The translations under genes were made by a program, and so were the position numbers. Positions 58,208 to 64,000 of a stretch of DNA of 64,000 bases are shown one piece after another (position 1 is the stretch's first letter; the number at the start of each line of letters is the position of its first letter). Where the stretch lies: the NCBI GenBank assembly GCA_963920665.1, contig OY987266.1:20262248-20326247 (forward strand). Direction: 5' to 3'. Under the pieces are notes generated by a model. That model had not been told where the DNA came from. It was given only the letters and a program-made list of their open reading frames with translations, and made no database searches. The stretch comes from Straminergon stramineum (taxonomy: Eukaryota; Streptophyta; Bryopsida; Hypnales; Calliergonaceae).

Positions 58208-58553
58208 AAGAAGATGGCCAAGGCGGCAGCGGGTGCGGTTTGATCGAATTAGTCATGGGGATGTAATAATAATAATTATAAACCTCCCAATTCGATCTCC
58301 GGCGTTGTTCGGAGTCGCTGTGGTCATGTGGAACCCGGTTAATAAGTTCCATGTTCCTTCACACTAGGTGCAACAACATCTACATAAGTTGTCTGTAATA
58401 CTGGGATGAAGTATGCGCGAAATCCAGAAGCTAGCTGGTCCGATTCGTAGTTTTTGTTGAACTCCGGTTCTCGACCTTACTGGAGCATCATTTGGTTTGA
58501 TTTGGTGCAGATCCATCTATAACTCTGTCAGCTCGGTGGGGAGGACGAGGGAC
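58208..58553 (+). promoter_or_regulatory. Promoter and 5' leader of ankyrin gene copy 3
   Basis: Same block as copies 1 and 2: GTGGAACCCGG, ACACTAGGTGCAACAACATC, then TACATAAG at 58381 in place of TATATAAG. A short TAATAATAATAATTATA insertion is present at about 58265. The weaker TATA box may lower activity. Confidence 0.55.
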
Positions 58554-59687
58554 ATGGCCAAAACGGAGGAAAACGAGGCTCTAGGAGATCTGGAGATTGG
58601 GAGGAGAAAAACCCCGGCAGCAAATATGCCTGCCCCACCGAATGTTCTCGAGCAAGCGAGGTTGGGGAATCTTGACCTGTTCCGGACTGAACTGGAGAGC
58701 GGCAACCATCCTTTGGACTTCAAAGCTGGACATGCCGTGTACTTCAACCGAACTCCTCTCCACATGGCGGCACTGGAGGGGCACGACGAGATTGTGGAAT
58801 TCATGTTGAGCCGCCCAGAGATTTCCCGGGAGGTTGTGAACGCCAAGGATTGCTTTGGCTACACCCCGCTGCACTTGGCCGTCCGACACTCGCACTTGAA
58901 AGTTGTGAAACTCCTCACGACGTCTTCATGGGTGCTCCCGGACAGATTTCTTGCAGCCACCAGCGAGCCAGATGATGTCGGTGAGCACTACGGCGGCTGC
59001 ACACCTCTCCACTTGGCTGCAGTGAGCGGGCACATCGCCATAGCCAGGCTCCTGGTCCGACAGCCTTGCCAAGTGGAGTCTGAGTACGACCTTGTGAACA
59101 TCCGTGCCATGACCTGGAATAATTCGACGCCTTTGGACTTAGCCCGAGAGAACAAGTTTCGGGAGCTATTGGACTTTTTGGAAGCGTCGGATTCGAACTG
59201 GTTGCAGCAAGAAAGAGCGATGACTGCGACGTCCGCGAATGCTGTTCTGGTGGGTGCGGCGCTGGTGGCGGCAGCCGCCTTCAGCGCGTGGCTGCAGCCT
59301 CCTGGAATCATGCCGAGCCCAGATTCTGGGGCACCATCTGCCAGCCCTTCCACGTCCTCTTTGTCAGCAAGGTCCTACCGGAATAATAATATGAATTTTC
59401 ATGTATGTGTCACTTATGCTTTTTCGTTTTCCATGGTGTCCCTTGTCCTTGGAATTTGGGCAACATTCTCGAACATAAAGGGATCCTCGAAAGTCAATCT
59501 CCGGCTGCTCCGAGGGTGCCTTGACACTGCGCGAAGTTGTCTGCTGGCGGCCCTTGTGTTTCTCATTTTCTCCATCGAGGTTGCTAGTAATTTTGTCTTC
59601 GCCAAGGTTGTCATAAGACTGTCTGCGATTGGCATTCCTTTTCTTTCAGCTGGGTTTATTTTTACTTGTTTTTGGTTCTTCTATTAA
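58554..59687 (+). CDS. Ankyrin-repeat membrane protein, B-type (copy 3)
   Basis: 377 residues from ATGGCC at 58554. Ankyrin repeats at about 31-218 with TPLHMAA (67-73), TPLHLAV (104-110), TPLHLAA (150-156) and TPLDLA (192-197). Membrane segments lie at about 229-248, 292-315, 338-360 and 361-377. The PGG motif has become QPPGIMP. The ankyrin half is almost the same as in copies 1 and 2; the C-terminus is closest to copy 2 but already differs at many positions. It shares the tandem context, promoter block and lack of introns with its paralogues. ACD6/ITN1-like role inferred from family. Confidence 0.88.
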   Translation: MAKTEENEALGDLEIGRRKTPAANMPAPPNVLEQARLGNLDLFRTELESGNHPLDFKAGHAVYFNRTPLHMAALEGHDEIVEFMLSRPEISREVVNAKDCFGYTPLHLAVRHSHLKVVKLLTTSSWVLPDRFLAATSEPDDVGEHYGGCTPLHLAAVSGHIAIARLLVRQPCQVESEYDLVNIRAMTWNNSTPLDLARENKFRELLDFLEASDSNWLQQERAMTATSANAVLVGAALVAAAAFSAWLQPPGIMPSPDSGAPSASPSTSSLSARSYRNNNMNFHVCVTYAFSFSMVSLVLGIWATFSNIKGSSKVNLRLLRGCLDTARSCLLAALVFLIFSIEVASNFVFAKVVIRLSAIGIPFLSAGFIFTCFWFFY

Positions 59688-60304
59688 GAGGACTACATGG
59701 GATGTTTCTTGATGGTTTTTTATTTCCTTTCCTCCGGCTTGGACTCCTATTTTAAATGAAAGGTTACTGATCTTTCAAAGGAAAGAAAAAAGAGAAATAA
59801 AGGACTGCTATCCGATATTTGCACTTTGAAATATTTGATGAGGTGCACGAGGTGCAATTGAGGAATTTTGATCACTCTTACATTAACCTCCCAAGGACAA
59901 AATATACCAGTTTAGAAATGGGACAATTCAAGTGATCGTAATGTGGAAACGATGATTCAGATGTGGTCATTTTTCATGTCACTAGAGTCAGTGAAGAGCA
60001 TTACACGTGCTGGTCAAACTATAATCCAAATTGAATCAAAAAAAGTCTACAAATGACCTATTCAAATTGACTCATTAAAACATGAGGCCAAAACTTGATA
60101 TGTTGATCCTCTGGGGGTGCTACTCTAGTTGAGTCACAATTTATTTTTGTTAACCTCCTTGCTGTGACCGGGTGTGGACAAACAATCTTGGACGTAGCCC
60201 AGGGCCGATTCTATCCGGGCCGTTATCAGAGATTCCTTTTTCATGGTTTCAGGTTTTCATTTGACGAACCGGACGTCGAAATTATTTGAAGCTTGTGACA
60301 TTGT
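59688..60304. other. Conserved inter-gene spacer, copy 3
   Basis: Non-coding and colinear with 13468-14099 and 36606-37406 without their insertions. Confidence 0.6.
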
Positions 60305-60945
60305 TGGCGCTCTCGGTTTCGAACCGACTGCAGCAATATACAGTCTAGAGAATTGCAATTCTCGATCTCGAATGCTATTTTCGTAGTTTCGGCTCTGCTG
60401 GTAGCAGCGTCCTTTGGGTCACGGTTGCAGCCTCCTGGAGGCATACCGGCTCCAGATTTTGGAGCACCATCTTCAAGCCCTTCTGCATTCGGAAGTGCGG
60501 ACAGGAACTGGAACTCCGTCTTATGTGCATCTGTGTTGCGTTTGATTTTACTTTTTCAGAGGTGGCCCGCATGATTGGAACTGTGGCCACTTGACCGGGC
60601 CACGAGCTATCTTCGGTAGACGTACGAGGTGATGCAGCTGCAAATGGCCTTTGAGACTGCACAATTGCATGTGTCTATTTGCGGCCGTTCTATTTCTTCT
60701 TTTCTTCTTCTCATTTAGGGGCAGTATAGTGCTCCACAATTTTGCTGGAATCAATGGGACGAAGACTTATTATGTTGTTGCCTGGCTTCCTATCATCGAT
60801 CTTGTTTTTGTTGTATATTTTTTAGGATCATCCGGATTATGGCATGAAGATCGATGCGAGTTGCAATGGTTTGTAGCGCACTCCTGTATGGGCTCATTTT
60901 CGCAGTTACCAGATTCATGAAAAAAATGACACAACCTCATGAAAA
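60305..60945 (+). pseudogene. Truncated A-type ankyrin pseudogene, copy 3
   Basis: Starts near the linker codons, then NAIFVVSALLVAASFGSRLQ and PPGG. A frameshift follows RNWNSVLCA. A-type C-terminal sequence continues in other frames (VLFLLFFFSFRGSIVLHNFA) to about 60945. Ankyrin repeats are absent. Same truncation point as copies 1 and 2. Confidence 0.83.
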
Positions 60946-61083
60946 GTAGTGAATTTCGTGGTTTGAATCGATTGAATTCCAGAGTGCCATAATCACGTAC
61001 CGATTCTTGGTGTCAACTGGTCCGTCCAGGAGTGAATAATCAGATATGGCAGGGATACTTTTCGATCGTGTTGCTTAGTCTTT

Positions 61084-61179
61084 TACACAGGCAGATCGGG
61101 AGGTTGAAACCGTGGGGGTATAGTTACACACTGAAATATTATACCCCCACGGTTTCAACCTCCCGATCTCCATGTGTTA
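61084..61179. mobile_element. Near-perfect foldback hairpin, 30-bp stem
   Basis: AGATCGGGAGGTTGAAACCG onward (61093-61122) is perfectly inverted at 61140-61169 with a 17-base loop; imperfect pairing extends outwards to TACACAGG and CATGTGTTA. Copies 1 and 2 lack it (single GCTTAGT...TAG site). It is GC-richer than its surroundings. A very young small foldback MITE is likely; a small-RNA hairpin is possible. Confidence 0.8.
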
Positions 61180-61290
61180 GGTAGTTTTGTGAAACATATG
61201 GCTTAGAACTTCGGATTCAGGAAAAAGGCAGCAGTGGAAGTGAACTGACGTTGCCAACTAGCAATAAATTGTTCAGGATCCAGAGTCATG

Positions 61291-61725
61291 GACTAGGTAA
61301 CTACAACTTAACAGGTCAAGTTATCACATATAATCGCTGGTTATGACCCTCCTAGCAGTGGGGCGGCGAGGTTGGTACTGACCGGCGATTATTTTTGATG
61401 ACGTGGCCTGCTTTGCAATTATGGGACATAATGTCAATGCATGAGAGTTGAGCTGTTTGACTTCTTTGATTGTTTAACTAATCAAAACATGCCACAATGA
61501 CGAAAGTCTCTTGAATTTAGATTATGTTAGGTGGATCCACACTCACTAAGTTAATACCGGTTGGTAGGAGTTTAGATTTCTCACTGCCAGACCAATGATA
61601 TTTCTACTTCAAACCCACCCTGTTAAAATTTTCTGAAGACAAGAAGTGAGCATTATCAGTCCTAATATGCCTCTCCTTAACCAATTGAAAAATGCCAGGA
61701 TGGCAAAACTCTCCTGCATTAACAT
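61291..61725. other. Copy-3-specific insertion with possible integrase relic
   Basis: Absent from copies 1 and 2 between GAGTC and ACAAAGG. On the minus strand a short frame reads HIRTDNAHFLSSENF, reminiscent of the second-Asp motif of retrotransposon integrases. This is too short to be sure. No termini recognised. Confidence 0.35.
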
Positions 61726-62797
61726 TATGTGAAAATACAAAGGTTTTGAATGTCTGAACCTCTGTTAGAGCTGCAATACAAAGTCATTTCTCTTGTCGGT
61801 GGACAGTCACTGATGCACTGTTGGCACGGTGGGCTTTCGGAATAGTTATCCAAATTTGGATTTTGGAATTTAGGATGTGTGTGAATTTTGGATGTGTGTG
61901 AATTTTGGATGTGTGAATTTTTTCAGTCATAGCTAGGAAGTACATGTGGGATCCCAGATTGGATTCCAGTTTTAGATGATATTTTTTTTTTCAAAATTTA
62001 ATAGTGGAGAATGGACCTAAAAGGCAAGTAGTTGGAGTTTTTTTTGTGGATTGTGCATGGAGTGAAGTGAGGAAAAAGTGTTCATTTGGGGAGTTTATTT
62101 TTGGTGATCGATATCAACCTTCAATCAATTGCATTACCTTCAATGTGACCAATGATTGACTTAACATGTTACAGGAGATGCTTCTCAACTTGAATGCGGA
62201 CCAGTACTGACATTGATCATGATTGTAAGAGAACGTCCACGAGAACATGTTACAAAAATTGGAAATTATGTGTGCGAACATACCAGGTTGGAACCAAATA
62301 ATTATTAATTTATCATTTTCTTTGCATACAACTTGATGTTCATATAATATTTTATAAGGTATTGGATACCTGAAAAGGAAAGTTGTAAATTAAGTGAATT
62401 ACATTGTCACCTAAGTGAGCATTTGATTCAATCTTAAATGATCAAAATATATCTTAGGGTCATTTTGGTGTTTTTGACCCCAATAGCCTAGCCCAATTGT
62501 GATATTCTCGTGTTTTCTTTTCTCCAATTGTGATATTCTAGTGTTTTCTTTTCTAAAGTGAGCCATAATACATAGTTTAAGATTGTACAAATAAATAAAA
62601 AATTAAATTAAGAAAGTTTTTCAAAACTTTAATTTTTTGTTACAGTTCGAACAAACTCCACGAAGTTCAAACTTAAGTAGCCTTGGGAACTAATTTGTGA
62701 AACGGGCTTCAAAGCTCTACTCTGAGAAACTATATTTGGGATGAGTTCATCAACTCAAATTTGCTTAGGACCCCAAAGTGACTAAGAATATGTTGAA
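61726..62797. other. Conserved downstream tract, copy 3
   Basis: Non-coding, colinear with 39760-40390 and 22039-23080. It includes the intact TTAA empty site at about 62387. A 17-bp unit GAATTTTGGATGTGTGT is locally repeated at about 61870-61915. Confidence 0.65.
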
Positions 62798-62992
62798 TAC
62801 CGTACCCGGCTATCAGGTTCGGCATTCTTTGCCGAATAATTAATTAATCTGCCAAAAACTAAAAAGATTTTTTCAAAATTTCATAATACTCCTGTTATTC
62901 AAACATTTTTTTTCTTGCAAAATAAATTTCCTAAGAATTTGGCATCCATTTCTAGAATTATTTAGTGCCGACCCTGGTAGCCAGGCACGGTA
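62798..62992. mobile_element. Small MITE, ends TACCGTRCCYGGCTA
   Basis: Inverted ends TACCGTACCCGGCTATCAGG and TACCGTGCCTGGCTACCAGG. About 27 bp pair with four mismatches, ending in TCGGCA on both. It lies within a copy-3-specific stretch (62762-63208) absent from copy 1. A TA duplication is possible but not independent of the terminus. Confidence 0.65.
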
Positions 62993-63209
62993 GTCTGAGT
63001 GGGGGAGCACATACACAGTGATTCTCCCAAACTGCGGAACAGACATTGTTTTGGTGGTACCTTAACGAATCCGGGTGCTAGAATTAGCAGATTCTTCATG
63101 CGACATAAAGAATGATAAAATATCAACAGCATTCCTCGGCGATGGACCTGTCTGTGGGTCCTGTGGTCTGTGGATCAACCTGATTAATTAATAATTTCTT
63201 GTCTTGCAC

Positions 63210-63971
63210 ATTCTACTAGCTCTTTCACATAGTTATCGACTTTGGAGAATAAGCAAGTAACGTAGTGCACGCAGCGCGCGTTAACTTTGATCTCGTGCGT
63301 TTCTCGCCTCTAGTCTGAAATGCGAAGAATCATAATCCGAAGCAGAAACGAACTGGAGCTCGTGTTGCATTGTTTGAAGGCCTCTGGTGTTGGTACGTCG
63401 CAGTTGCTGTGGAGCTGTGGAACCCGGTTCTTGATTTTCCTTTACACTACAGTAGATGGAACAGTTCTAATCTGTCAGGTGTCGGTGCACCCAGGCCAGA
63501 GTACGTATAAATTCAAAGTTATTAACCTTGTGAATTTAGCCTAATGTAAACAACTAAGATGTATTGTAGGCAGCATCTATACTGTAGCTGATTGAGAAAT
63601 TTCTGAGGATGGAACCCCATGCTTCACAAAACCGGCCGTATCCTCTGCTAATAGTCGGCCATAGCAACTTACGCAAGCAGCTGTCTCCCTGTTTCCTCAA
63701 GCTCACTTTTTGCTACATTTCGGGCCATAGTGCACAAGACAAGAATCATGTTGGCTTTCTGCGAATTGAACCATGTTGTGAAAAGCATGAGGATCGATGC
63801 AAGACTCGGATTAAATTGCGCTTAAAAATAATACTCGACCATGTGGCTATAGATCCTCTTCATAAGAGGATAATAATTGGCTCCAAGCATTTTGGCCCAT
63901 GGGTCTTCAGAATTTGTGCCAAGCCTACCTTCCTGAGCTTGATTCAAATTGTTTTTACTTTTTGGTCATAA
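63210..63971 (+). other. Promoter-like conserved module, copy 3
   Basis: Matches 23150-23650 up to about 63810, including AGCAAGTAACGTAGTGCACG, then diverges. A 120-codon frame from ATG 63609 starts like the one at 23457, but the two C-termini are unrelated. Coding is doubtful. The front part resembles the ankyrin promoter block (GTGGAACCCGG, TTTACACTA). Confidence 0.35.
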
Positions 63972-64000
63972 AAGACAGACTTTGTCTACATCATTTTCTC

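Noticed and set aside
60317..60335. tRNA T-arm-like sequence TTTCGAACC
   Set aside because: It lies at the start of the ankyrin pseudogene linker; no acceptor or anticodon arms fit around it.

Overview
The window is nuclear DNA from a land plant. The evidence is ankyrin/PGG (ACD6-type) membrane-protein genes, a Ty1/copia element primed by initiator-Met tRNA, En/Spm (CACTA) and hAT termini, and many short TIR elements in an AT-rich background. Gene density is very low and nearly everything between genes is nested transposable elements, which suits a large, repeat-rich plant genome. The lineage cannot be fixed from sequence alone. No bacterial or organellar genes, rRNA, tRNA or CRISPR were seen.

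The backbone is one gene-bearing segment present three times in the same orientation: copy 1 about 9.6-23.7 kb, copy 2 about 34.5-42 kb, copy 3 about 56-63.8 kb. Each copy has a conserved promoter block, one intact ankyrin-TM gene (CDS at 11151-12407, 35454-36605 and 58554-59687), a conserved spacer, a truncated pseudogene holding only the C-terminal membrane region of a second ankyrin gene, and a conserved downstream tract. Copies 1 and 3 also share a promoter-like module at about 23.2 and 63.3 kb. The three copies carry different insertions, so each supplies empty sites for the others.

Region by region. 0-9.6 kb: a TTAA-flanked element, then an old repeat (second copy at 27.6-29.3 kb) split by a 6.7-kb insertion that itself holds a 5.2-kb CACTA element. 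9.6-16.8 kb: ankyrin copy 1 with a hAT MITE upstream and a 1.5-kb TIR element inside its pseudogene. 16.8-22.0 kb: a complete but decayed Copia retrotransposon on the minus strand. 22-34.4 kb: mostly AT-rich repeats. 34.5-42 kb: ankyrin copy 2 with three to four insertions. 43.2-46.9 kb: exons on the minus strand resembling the PP4 regulatory subunit R2, with a nested MITE cluster beside a possible first exon. 47.9-53.4 kb: ankyrin relics and more MITEs. 55.6-64 kb: ankyrin copy 3.

The most notable signal is a large, nested family of non-autonomous elements bounded by TTAA with CCCCTAAA-type inverted termini (piggyBac-like). One is shown to have duplicated TTAA by comparison with its empty site in a sister segment. 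A second family, with termini GGTGATTGCAAGAAACACTT and 6-bp target duplications, is also well supported. The three intact ankyrin proteins probably sit in membranes as ACD6-like signalling or defence proteins. They share a near-identical ankyrin half but differ sharply in the transmembrane half.
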